DNA of 36,719 bases from Sphingomonadaceae bacterium (GCA_016742125.1 JACVCM010000025.1:1-36719); one strand, 5' to 3'; shown: positions 17,550 to 24,594, numbered from the stretch's first letter. Numbers and translations are program-made. The notes: a model not told the origin generated them from the letters alone.

Positions 17550-17614
17550 CCCCTCCGTCACGCCTACGGCGTGCCACCTCCCCATTTGCACCTGCGGTGA
17601 AAATGGGGAGGATC
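17550..17614 (-). repeat. Right double-hairpin repeat of the DUF559 unit (inverted copy)
   Basis: On the minus strand this copy begins GATCCTCCCC and ends GGAGGGG, matching the left copy. Hairpin 1 keeps the 11-bp outer stem but has CACC/GGTG in place of CGCC/GGCG. Hairpin 2 is CACGCC/GGCGTG around GTA in place of CAGCCGC/GCGGCTG. Both changes preserve pairing, so structure appears to be selected rather than sequence. Confidence 0.85.
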
Positions 17615-17625
17615 GGTGCCTCGAT

Positions 17626-17694
17626 GTTCCTCACGTTTTTTGCGAGAAACAAATGGAAGGTGACGCTGACGTTGACAGCGTAGGCGTGACAGAG
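17626..17694 (+). repeat. Possible decayed third copy of the double-hairpin repeat
   Basis: Twelve bases beyond the right repeat, TTCCTC (17627-17632) followed by a T-rich run, AAATGGAAGGTG (17651-17662) and GCGTAGGCGTGACAGAG (17678-17694) match successive parts of the repeat in the same orientation as the left copy, with many substitutions. An ACGCTG/CAGCGT stem is kept inside. It occupies most of the leader of the following decarboxylase gene. Confidence 0.45.
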
Positions 17695-17735
17695 CTGCAA
17701 CTTGTGAAATTGGACCGAAGCGCTAGATACCAACC

Positions 17736-18890
17736 ATGGAAACCAAAGCTGGCGATCCCGGGGCTTTTGCCCGATTTGACCTGAACCGCGTGCCGACGCC
17801 CGCTTTTGTTGTGGATGAGGTGGCGATACGGCGGAACCTGAACATCCTCGCCGATGTGAAACAGCGGTCCGGAGCACGGGTGCTGTCGGCGCTCAAGGCC
17901 TTCTCCATGTGGAGCCTCGCCGATGTGGTGGGCGAATATCTCGATGGCGTGTGCGCCAGCGGGCTGTGGGAGGCGCGGCTGGCGCGGGATTACTACAAGG
18001 GTGAAATCGCCACCTATTGCGCGGGGTACAAGGAAGCCGACATGGCCGAGATTGTCTCGATTTCCGACCATGTGATATTCAACAGCCCCAACCAGCACCG
18101 GCGTTTTGTCGCGTTCCTCAACGACAGCGTGGATGTCGGGCTGCGCATCAATCCGGAGCACGCCGAGGGTGAGGTTGCCAAATATGATCCATGTTCTGCC
18201 GGGTCGCGTCTGGGCTTTCCCGTCAGCCAGTTGGATCCTGAGCATCTTGATGGGGTTTCAGGGCTGCACTTCCACACCTTGTGCGAACAGGATTTCGCCC
18301 CCTTGAAACGCACTTGGGATTCGCTCAAACCCAGGATCGCACCCTATTTCGGTCAGCTTGAATGGCTCAACTTCGGCGGCGGCCATCACATCACCCGCGC
18401 GGATTACCAGCGTGAGGAGCTGATCGACTTCATAAAATCCATCCGCGCCGAAACCGGACTCGACATCTATCTCGAACCCGGCGAGGCGATTGCGCTCGAT
18501 GCGGGAATTCTCGTCGGCGAACTCCTCGATATATTCGACAACGGCATGACAGTGGGCATCACCGATATCAGCGCAACCTGCCACATGCCCGACGTTATCG
18601 AAGCCCCCTATCGACCTGCCATGTTGGGCGAGCGCACGGACGGCGCAGCAATCCGTCTTGGCGGTCCCTCCTGTCTCGCAGGGGATATCATCGGCGATTA
18701 TCGTCTCCCCGTAACCGCAGAACCCGGCGCCCGATTCGCTTTCCTCGATCAGGCGCATTATTCGATGGTGAAGACCAACACCTTCAACGGCGTTCCTCTG
18801 CCCTCTATCTGGCTGTGGAACAGCGAAAGCGACGAGTTGCGATGCGTGAAATCGTTCGAATGGACCGAATTCCGCGACCGGTTGAGCTAA
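17736..18890 (+). CDS. nspC: Carboxynorspermidine/carboxyspermidine decarboxylase
   Basis: A PLP-dependent fold-type III (alanine racemase-like) decarboxylase that removes CO2 from carboxyspermidine or carboxynorspermidine to release the triamine. The 384 residues contain the Schiff-base Lys54 in LSALKAFS, the ASGLWEARLAR segment, the subgroup motif LHFHTLCEQ, the glycine-rich NFGGGHH phosphate loop, EPGEAIAL and a late DQAHYSMVKTNTFNG segment. ATG 17736 gives the usual N-terminus, but no Shine-Dalgarno sequence is visible before it; repeat remnants fill the leader. It should act with the dehydrogenase upstream. Whether the product is spermidine or norspermidine depends on the diamine and cannot be read from sequence. 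Confidence 0.91.
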   Translation: METKAGDPGAFARFDLNRVPTPAFVVDEVAIRRNLNILADVKQRSGARVLSALKAFSMWSLADVVGEYLDGVCASGLWEARLARDYYKGEIATYCAGYKEADMAEIVSISDHVIFNSPNQHRRFVAFLNDSVDVGLRINPEHAEGEVAKYDPCSAGSRLGFPVSQLDPEHLDGVSGLHFHTLCEQDFAPLKRTWDSLKPRIAPYFGQLEWLNFGGGHHITRADYQREELIDFIKSIRAETGLDIYLEPGEAIALDAGILVGELLDIFDNGMTVGITDISATCHMPDVIEAPYRPAMLGERTDGAAIRLGGPSCLAGDIIGDYRLPVTAEPGARFAFLDQAHYSMVKTNTFNGVPLPSIWLWNSESDELRCVKSFEWTEFRDRLS

Positions 18891-18935
18891 TCCGGATAAT
18901 TGATATAATCGGTTCGATTTTTTCTTTACATCACA

Positions 18936-19034
18936 GACCCCCGACCATATACGCACCCTCCGCTGCCCCAGGGGGACTTCCAATAACCGCAAGGCAGCCT
19001 TGTTGTTTCATGTTATTTTTGGGGGTCCCTTGAG
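18936..19034 (+). promoter_or_regulatory. Structured leader of the decarboxylase gene, candidate speF-type element
   Basis: GACCCCC (18936-18942) is exactly complementary to GGGGGTC (19021-19027), and the latter contains the only plausible ribosome site, nine bases before the TTG start. Inside lies a second helix GCTGCC (18962-18967) with GGCAGC (18993-18998). A leader that hides the ribosome site of an ornithine decarboxylase gene in an alphaproteobacterium fits the known speF leader family of Rfam. I identify it by position and architecture, since I cannot recall the consensus in enough detail to match it base by base. Confidence 0.55.
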
Positions 19035-20252
19035 TTGTACGAGAACACTGACGCACTTGCTGTAGTCCGCGCGCTTCGCCCGGACGAACCAATAACGCTT
19101 CTTCGCCCGCACGCTGCAACGCGCGCTGCCCGTTTCTTCGTTGAGAAGTTTCAGGGCAAGTCGCTCTATGCCGTGAAGGCCAATCCCTCGCCTGCCTTGC
19201 TCGAAACGCTTTGGGCGGCTGGCATCACCCATTATGATGTCGCTTCGCTTGGAGAAGTGCGGCTGGTGAACAAGTTCCTGCCTGATGCGAAGCTGTGCTT
19301 CATGCATCCGGTCAAGTCGGAGCGCGCGATCGCGCAGGCGTACCACAATCACGGTGTGCGCACCTTCAGCCTCGACAGCCATGACGAGCTGGAGAAGATC
19401 GTACGCGCCACAACCAGGGACGGCGTTGCCGCAACCGATCTGGAGCTTTGCGTGCGCATTCGCGTTTCGTCCGAACATGCCAAGCTTAGCCTGGCTTCGA
19501 AATTCGGTGCCGATCCTTCGGAAGTTGCAGATTTGCTGGTGGCGACCCGTCAGGTCGCCGATGCGCTCGGTATCTGCTTCCATGTTGGCAGTCAGGCGAT
19601 GACGCCCAAGGCCTATGCCGATGCGATGGAGCATGTGCGCGCGGCGATTGTCGAGGCGTCGGTGACGGTCGATATCGTGGATGTCGGTGGCGGCTTTCCA
19701 TCGGTTTATCCCGGCATGGAACCTCCAGCGCTCGAACATTATTTCGACGTCATCCATCGGACATTTGAAGACCTGCCGATCAGCTACTCGGCCGAATTAT
19801 GGTGCGAACCGGGCCGCGCGCTGTGTGCGGAATATGCCTCACTGGTCGTGAAGGTCGAAAAACGCCGCGGGAACGAGCTTTTCATCAACGACGGCGCCTA
19901 TGGCTCGCTGTTCGATGCCGCACATATCGGTTGGCGTTTCCCTGTCGCTTTGCAGCGGTCGGAAACGAGCATCGGCACCCAGATGACCGAGTTCAGCTTC
20001 TATGGGCCAACCTGCGACGATATGGATCATATGGCAGGACCATTTGTCTTGCCCGACGATGTGCAGGCCGGCGACTATATCGAAATAGGCATGCTGGGGG
20101 CTTATGGCTGCGCCATGCGGACGGAGTTCAACGGCTTCGGCGAGATCGACACGATCGTGGTGGAAGACGAGCCTATGGCCAGCCTCTACGCGCGCGTTCC
20201 GGCGAACGATTCCGCCAATGTGGTCCGTCTGGGGAAGCGGTCCGCAAATTAA
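19035..20252 (+). CDS. Ornithine/lysine-type PLP decarboxylase (fold type III)
   Basis: It probably decarboxylates ornithine to putrescine, the diamine feeding the two genes upstream. The 405 residues resemble eukaryotic-type ODC: PLP Lys48 in YAVKANPSP, SLGEV, FHVGSQ, the phosphate loop VDVGGGFPS, EPGRALCAEYASL, and GPTCDDMD with the catalytic Cys327 contributed across the dimer. The C-terminal YIEIGMLGAYGCAMRTEFNGFG motif is normal. The start is TTG 19035; no in-frame ATG exists in a sensible place. The ribosome site is enclosed in a predicted leader helix. Lysine or a dual activity is possible. A strong terminator follows 31 bases after the stop. Confidence 0.9.
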   Translation: MYENTDALAVVRALRPDEPITLLRPHAATRAARFFVEKFQGKSLYAVKANPSPALLETLWAAGITHYDVASLGEVRLVNKFLPDAKLCFMHPVKSERAIAQAYHNHGVRTFSLDSHDELEKIVRATTRDGVAATDLELCVRIRVSSEHAKLSLASKFGADPSEVADLLVATRQVADALGICFHVGSQAMTPKAYADAMEHVRAAIVEASVTVDIVDVGGGFPSVYPGMEPPALEHYFDVIHRTFEDLPISYSAELWCEPGRALCAEYASLVVKVEKRRGNELFINDGAYGSLFDAAHIGWRFPVALQRSETSIGTQMTEFSFYGPTCDDMDHMAGPFVLPDDVQAGDYIEIGMLGAYGCAMRTEFNGFGEIDTIVVEDEPMASLYARVPANDSANVVRLGKRSAN

Positions 20253-20283
20253 GTTGCAATTGACAATCTATCCAAGCTGACGC

Positions 20284-20318
20284 ACCCTCCCTGTCATAAC
20301 GACAGGGAGGGTCTTTTT
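20284..20318 (+). terminator. Rho-independent terminator that also covers the next gene's ribosome site
   Basis: A perfect 12-bp stem ACCCTCCCTGTC (20284-20295) and GACAGGGAGGGT (20301-20312) with loop ATAAC is followed by CTTTTT. The ATG of the next gene follows at 20319 with no gap. The GGGAGGG in the right arm is the obvious Shine-Dalgarno sequence for that gene, seven bases away, so one hairpin can both end the polyamine transcript and hide the MAPEG gene's ribosome site. Confidence 0.85.
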
Positions 20319-20747
20319 ATGGAAATGTCGATTCTGGCACCAGCGGCGGTGCTGGTTTTGTGGTCGCTTGTCATGTTATTCTGGATGGCGTTCACGCGGT
20401 TACCCGCTGCATCCAGGCTTGCACCGAAGGGCACGCCTACCCCGGCTGGCCTACGTGGGCAGGACCTTGATCCCATGCTGCCACCCAATGTCGCCTGGAA
20501 ATCGCATAACTACACCCATTTGATGGAACAACCCACGCTGTTCTATGCAACTGTTGTCATCCTTTTCCTCAGCGGCGCGGCCACACAGATAACCGTGATG
20601 TTCGCCTGGGCCTACGTCATCCTGCGAATTATCCATTCGGTGTATCAGGCGACGATCAACAAGGTGTCTGTGCGATTTACGATATTCCTGCTGTCGACGC
20701 TGTGCCTGCTGTTTCTGGCTGTGCATGCGGTGCTTGCAACAATTTAA
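20319..20747 (+). CDS. MAPEG family membrane protein (first of a tandem pair)
   Basis: A 142-residue integral membrane protein with four hydrophobic segments (about residues 6-26, 70-90, 92-108 and 118-140), the topology of the MAPEG family (membrane-associated eicosanoid and glutathione metabolism proteins). The NYTHLMEQPTLFYATV and AWAYVILRIIHSVYQ segments carry the family pattern; the Arg in the latter is normally near the glutathione site. ATG 20319 directly follows a terminator hairpin; an internal ATG at 20325 is an alternative. It is 14 bases upstream of a clear paralogue. Whether it binds glutathione is unknown. Confidence 0.85.
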   Translation: MEMSILAPAAVLVLWSLVMLFWMAFTRLPAASRLAPKGTPTPAGLRGQDLDPMLPPNVAWKSHNYTHLMEQPTLFYATVVILFLSGAATQITVMFAWAYVILRIIHSVYQATINKVSVRFTIFLLSTLCLLFLAVHAVLATI

Positions 20748-20760
20748 GGGAGAATGAACT

Positions 20761-21204
20761 ATGAACAGCGCAATATTGGGACCTGTGGTCGCCCTTGCGG
20801 CATGGACGATGGTCATCTGGCTATGGATGTATGCAACCCGGATCCCGGCAATGCGCCGTGCGGGACTGGATGCGATGGGGATGGTCGGCTCTACGGGGCG
20901 CAGTTTGCGGGACGATCTGGTCGCCAAAGGCGAAAGCAAGGCATCATGGGTTGCCGACAACTACAATCACTTGCACGAAGCACCTACCGTGTTTTATGCG
21001 ATCTGCATCGTCCTCGCGATAGTCGGACAGGGCGATAATCTCAACGCGACCATTGCCTGGGCCTATGTCGTGCTGCGGATTTTGCATAGTCTGGTGCAGT
21101 TGATAGGCAACCGCGTCGTTATCCGCTTTTCGGTCTTTGCGTTATCGTCGATTGCGCTGATCATGCTGGTGACTCACGCCGCCATGTCGGTATTCCTGAA
21201 TTAA
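20761..21204 (+). CDS. MAPEG family membrane protein (second of a tandem pair)
   Basis: A 147-residue paralogue of the preceding protein with the same four membrane segments and the same landmarks: NYNHLHEAPTVFYAI and AWAYVVLRILHSLVQ. It differs by a longer polar loop after the first membrane segment. ATG 20761 follows AGGGAGAA, a good ribosome site, 13 bases after the previous stop, so the two form a transcript pair and could make hetero-oligomers, since MAPEG proteins work as trimers. Its end overlaps by four bases the end of the convergent RNA methyltransferase gene. Confidence 0.87.
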   Translation: MNSAILGPVVALAAWTMVIWLWMYATRIPAMRRAGLDAMGMVGSTGRSLRDDLVAKGESKASWVADNYNHLHEAPTVFYAICIVLAIVGQGDNLNATIAWAYVVLRILHSLVQLIGNRVVIRFSVFALSSIALIMLVTHAAMSVFLN

Positions 21205-22400
21205 CGGGTGAAATGGCCGACCAGTTCGATATGCGTTGACCAGCGGAACTGGCCGACCGGCCATACCCGCTGGAGCGTATATCCTGCGGTCACCAGTTCC
21301 TTGGCATCGCGGGCAAAGCTGGCAGGGTTGCAGCTTACATAAGCGATATCGGGGACATTCGATGCTGCCAGATTGGACACCTGCTCCTTCGCACCTGCCC
21401 GTGGAGGGTCGAGGATCACTGCATGAAATTTATTCAGCTCATCGACGTTTAAAGGGCGTCTGAACAGGTCGCGATGTTCAACAAAAACCTGCCGTCCGCT
21501 CCTTCCGGCAGCCGCCTTTAACGCCAGCGCCGGTTCGCGATCGGCTTCGCCAGCGTAGATTTTCTTGCTGTTATCAAGCGACAGCGCGAATGTACCCAAC
21601 CCGGCGAACAGGTCTGCCACGAACAGCCTGTCGGAAACAACGGCCCGCACTGCTTCTACCAGCGCCGCCTCTCCATCCCTTGTGGCCTGCAGGAAGCCAT
21701 AGGGCGGGTAAGCGACCGCAACGCCGCCGAGGGTCACTGTCACTGGTTCGGGTTCCCAGAACGGCACCGGACCATAGCCCTCGTCCAGTGACAGGCGTGC
21801 CAGGGCATGGGTTTTGGCAAATCCGGATAATGCCTCATGCGTATCGAGATCGTTGGCAATCCAGTTTTCAATCAGTACGTCCACGCCCTGATCGACAGAG
21901 GCCAGCTTGATCTGCACCTGTCTCGCCCGGTTTAGCCGGGGCTCTAACAAGCCACGCAATGGCTGAAGCAGCGCGAACAGGTCCGGTGCCATGACGTCAC
22001 ATTGCCGCAAGTCTATGATACGGTGGCTTTTTTCGGTACTGAAGCCCAACTGAAACTGTTTGCCTGCCCAGGCCGATCGCACCGCCACACGGCGCCGCGT
22101 TGCCGGTGGGGACAGATGGACCGGCATGATCTCGCCAACCGCAACCTGCTGCGTTGCCAATGCGTGTGTAACCCGATCGGCAATGAAGGTCCGCAGGCTG
22201 ATCTCGTCCAGATGCTGCAACTGGCAGCCGCCGCAGAGCGGGAAATGCTGGCAGGGCGGGGTCGCATGATGCGGGCCATGAATCAGGCCGCCCGAAGGAT
22301 CGACAATATCGCCCGGTGCGGCAAGGGCGACATAGCGACCGCCACCGGTTACGCCGTCGCCGCGCGCTGCGACCCTGATTATCTGTTCCGGACTTGTCAT
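21201..22400 (-). CDS. 23S rRNA (uracil-5)-methyltransferase, RlmD/RumA-type
   Basis: A class I SAM enzyme that makes 5-methyluridine in RNA, most likely 23S rRNA. It has 399 residues when started at ATG 22400; an in-frame TTG at 22430 would add ten residues. Cysteines C50, C56 and C59 in CQHFPLCGGC, plus a later Cys in DLRQCDVM, match the four ligands of the RumA iron-sulfur cluster. The SAM domain has VADLFAGLGTFAL, LDPPRAGAKEQV and the catalytic-nucleophile motif SCNPASFARD. The N-terminal TRAM domain is short or weak. It is the last gene of a long minus-strand chain. TrmA- or RlmC-like specificity cannot be excluded. Confidence 0.88.
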   Translation of the reverse strand: MTSPEQIIRVAARGDGVTGGGRYVALAAPGDIVDPSGGLIHGPHHATPPCQHFPLCGGCQLQHLDEISLRTFIADRVTHALATQQVAVGEIMPVHLSPPATRRRVAVRSAWAGKQFQLGFSTEKSHRIIDLRQCDVMAPDLFALLQPLRGLLEPRLNRARQVQIKLASVDQGVDVLIENWIANDLDTHEALSGFAKTHALARLSLDEGYGPVPFWEPEPVTVTLGGVAVAYPPYGFLQATRDGEAALVEAVRAVVSDRLFVADLFAGLGTFALSLDNSKKIYAGEADREPALALKAAAGRSGRQVFVEHRDLFRRPLNVDELNKFHAVILDPPRAGAKEQVSNLAASNVPDIAYVSCNPASFARDAKELVTAGYTLQRVWPVGQFRWSTHIELVGHFTR

Positions 22401-22430
22401 GGCGCCCCATGCCCCCTCAGGACGGCGCAA

Positions 22431-22862
22431 TCAACGGGCAACTTGGTCCGCAACGTCCGTCGCAGGAGTATCCTGGCCCTTGATCCGGGCAGGCAATCGA
22501 TATTTATCGTCGCCGGAGCTCACCTCGATCATGCCATCGCCGAGCAGGCTGATGCTGGTTTCATCGAAGCCATCCGCAGGGGCGAGCCCGCGTCCATCCG
22601 TCAATATGTCGAACCGGCGGAACCCGCCGTCGGGATGGCGGATCACCAATATCCTCCCTTCGCTTCCGGCTATCTGCTCGGTGGTGCAGGCCCGTTCGAA
22701 GGTGTCCGACCCCGCCAAGGCACATTCGACCTTGCCGTCGCGTGCGGCTTCCTCGGCCGCCTCGCTCTCGGCCTGCCTTAGATCGTCGGCCTCATTGCCG
22801 CCGCCGCAGGCGGCAAGACCAAGTGCCAGCAAAACGACTGTCCTAGATATCGGCATATACAT
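22431..22862 (-). CDS. Small predicted lipoprotein of unknown function
   Basis: I do not recognise this family. The 143-residue product begins with a short signal peptide ending in a lipobox (LGLAAC|GGG, Cys at about residue 19), followed by an acidic, Ala/Glu-rich stretch (NEADDLRQAESEAAEEAARDG), then a compact domain with two cysteines (VECALAGSDTFERACTTEQ) that could form a disulfide, and a beta-rich tail. ATG 22862 or 22856 are equally possible starts; both lie inside the end of ilvD, so translation is probably coupled. It is likely anchored in a membrane facing the periplasm. Confidence 0.7.
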   Translation of the reverse strand: MYMPISRTVVLLALGLAACGGGNEADDLRQAESEAAEEAARDGKVECALAGSDTFERACTTEQIAGSEGRILVIRHPDGGFRRFDILTDGRGLAPADGFDETSISLLGDGMIEVSSGDDKYRLPARIKGQDTPATDVADQVAR

Positions 22863-24564
22863 GCGTTTCGGCTTTGCCCCCGGGATGCGTAACCGCACCC
22901 TTAAAGGCCGGCCCGACATTCTGTGCATAGCGCCATAATGCGCCCGACCCATAATCGGTCATGCGCGGCTTCCAGGATTTACGCCGTTCTTCAAGCACTT
23001 CAGCGGCGACATTGAGATCGATGGTCCCAGTCTCGGCATCGATGGCTATTTCGTCGCCATCCTCGATAAGCGCAATCGGCCCGCAATCGGCGGCCTCGGG
23101 TCCGACATGGCCGATACAGAAGCCGCGGGTTGCGCCGGAAAAGCGTCCATCGGTAATCAGCGCCACCTTCTCGCCCATCCCCTGCCCGTACAAGGCAGCC
23201 GTGGTCGAGAGCATCTCGCGCATGCCCGGACCACCCTTCGGGCCCTCATACCGGATGACGATGACCGAACCTTCACGGATCTGCCTCGCCTCGACGGCGG
23301 CAAAGCAATCTTCCTCACAGTCAAAAACCTGCGCCGGACCGGTAAATTTCAGCCGTTCCATTCCCGCCACTTTCACAATCGCACCATCGGGAGCAAGCGT
23401 ACCCCGAAGCCCGACGACGCCACCCGTCGGCGTGATCGGCGTCTTGGCGTCATAAATGACCTTCTGGTCCGGATTCCAGGTAATTTCCTCAATATTTTCA
23501 GCCAGGGTCCGGCCTGTCACGGTCATGCAATCGCCATATAACAAGCCTTCTGCGAGCAGCGATTTCATGAGCATGTAGACGCCGCCTGCGTCATACATGT
23601 CGCGCGCAACATATTGGCCACCGGGTTGCAGGTCGGCCATATAGGGCGTGGATTTGAAGGCATCGGCGACGTCGAACAGGTCGAACTCGATACCTGCCTC
23701 GTGCGCCATCGCGGGGAGATGGAGTGCGCCGTTGGTCGATCCGCCGGTAGCGGCAACAATTCGTGCAGCATTTACAAAAGCTTCGCGGGTACAGATGTCA
23801 CGGGGTCTGATATTCCGGGCGAGCAGGTCCATCACCTGCACGCCCGCAGCGTGGGCGATCTGGTCGCGCGTCGAATATGGCGCCGGTGCCATATTGCTAT
23901 TGGGCAGCGACAGTCCGATCGCCTCTCCGACACATGCCATCGTGTTTGCCGTATACTGCCCGCCGCACGCGCCGTGACCGGGGCACGCAACGCGCTCCAG
24001 TTCTTCCACCTCGGACAGCGGACAGGCGCCGGCCGCATATTTGCCCACTACCTCGAACACGTCTTTGACGGTCACATCCTTGTCGCGGTAGCGCCCGGGC
24101 AGGATCGACCCTCCATATACAAAGATGGACGGGATGTTGAGACGGAGCATCGCCATCATCATGCCGGGGAGCGACTTGTCGCATCCCGCAAAACCGACAA
24201 GCGCGTCATAGCAATGACCCCGCACCGACAGTTCGATCGAATCCGCAATTACCTCGCGACTGATCAACGAGGATTTCATCCCCTGATGTCCCATCGCGAT
24301 ACCGTCAGTCACCGTGATGGTGTTGAACCGCCGCGGCATTCCTCCGCCCTGCTCGACGCCCTTGCGCGAGATGTCGGCCTGCGCGTCGAGCGTTGTATTG
24401 CACGGCGCGCTGTCATTCCCTGCCGATACGACGCCGACAAACGGGCGTGCAATCTCCTCCGCGGTCAATCCCATCGCATAATAATAGCTGCGGTGCGGTG
24501 CCCGCTCGGGTCCCACGGATACATGTCGGCTGGGAAGTTTTGACTTGTCGAATATATGTGTCAT
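22843..24564 (-). CDS. ilvD: Dihydroxy-acid dehydratase
   Basis: This iron-sulfur enzyme dehydrates 2,3-dihydroxy-3-methylacids to 2-keto acids in valine and isoleucine synthesis. The 573 residues hold the three cluster cysteine regions: SAPCNTTLDAQ, GCDKSLPGMMMA and CPGHGACGGQYTANTMAC, followed by the STNGALHL and GRFSGATRGFCIGHVGPEA segments of the ILVD/EDD family. The start is ATG 24564; the preceding TTG adds only one residue. The protein is shorter than enteric IlvD (616) and closer to the 560-575 residue branch. It begins 30 bases after the amidohydrolase gene stop and overlaps the lipoprotein gene. Confidence 0.95.
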   Translation of the reverse strand: MTHIFDKSKLPSRHVSVGPERAPHRSYYYAMGLTAEEIARPFVGVVSAGNDSAPCNTTLDAQADISRKGVEQGGGMPRRFNTITVTDGIAMGHQGMKSSLISREVIADSIELSVRGHCYDALVGFAGCDKSLPGMMMAMLRLNIPSIFVYGGSILPGRYRDKDVTVKDVFEVVGKYAAGACPLSEVEELERVACPGHGACGGQYTANTMACVGEAIGLSLPNSNMAPAPYSTRDQIAHAAGVQVMDLLARNIRPRDICTREAFVNAARIVAATGGSTNGALHLPAMAHEAGIEFDLFDVADAFKSTPYMADLQPGGQYVARDMYDAGGVYMLMKSLLAEGLLYGDCMTVTGRTLAENIEEITWNPDQKVIYDAKTPITPTGGVVGLRGTLAPDGAIVKVAGMERLKFTGPAQVFDCEEDCFAAVEARQIREGSVIVIRYEGPKGGPGMREMLSTTAALYGQGMGEKVALITDGRFSGATRGFCIGHVGPEAADCGPIALIEDGDEIAIDAETGTIDLNVAAEVLEERRKSWKPRMTDYGSGALWRYAQNVGPAFKGAVTHPGGKAETHVYADI

Positions 24565-24594
24565 CAAAGGCTCGCTTTCCGCCTGAGCCTCTAT

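Larger units (their letters stand above)
17119..17614. mobile_element. Candidate repeat-nuclease unit: DUF559 gene between inverted double-hairpin repeats
   Basis: Two inverted repeats of 67 and 65 bases (17119-17185 and 17550-17614) enclose a single DUF559 gene so closely that only four bases separate the left repeat from the start codon and three separate the stop codon from the right repeat. Homology between arms ends abruptly at GATCC on the outside. Each arm holds two hairpins, and the arms differ by compensatory changes. I see no convincing target-site duplication. The unit sits between two genes of one polyamine pathway and looks inserted. Mobility is inferred from this architecture; I saw no second full copy here. 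Confidence 0.65.

Noticed and set aside
17119..17614. GATC at both ends read as a target-site duplication
   Set aside because: GATC is its own reverse complement and is part of the terminal repeat homology; the bases outside it do not match.
17119..17694. CRISPR-like array
   Set aside because: Only two full copies in inverted orientation around a gene, plus one decayed copy; no regular spacers.
16933..17877. Minus-strand open frame of 314 codons running across the dehydrogenase end, the repeat unit and the decarboxylase start
   Set aside because: It translates through hairpin repeats and the antisense of three real genes; composition is not protein-like.
18891..18935. Terminator after the carboxyspermidine decarboxylase gene (CCGGATAAT ... 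ATAATCGG then a T-run)
   Set aside because: The arms pair poorly and AT-rich pairing dominates; support is too weak to list as a terminator.
23614..24543. Plus-strand open frame of 309 codons opposite ilvD
   Set aside because: ilvD is certain from its cluster cysteines; the opposite frame has no domain-like content.
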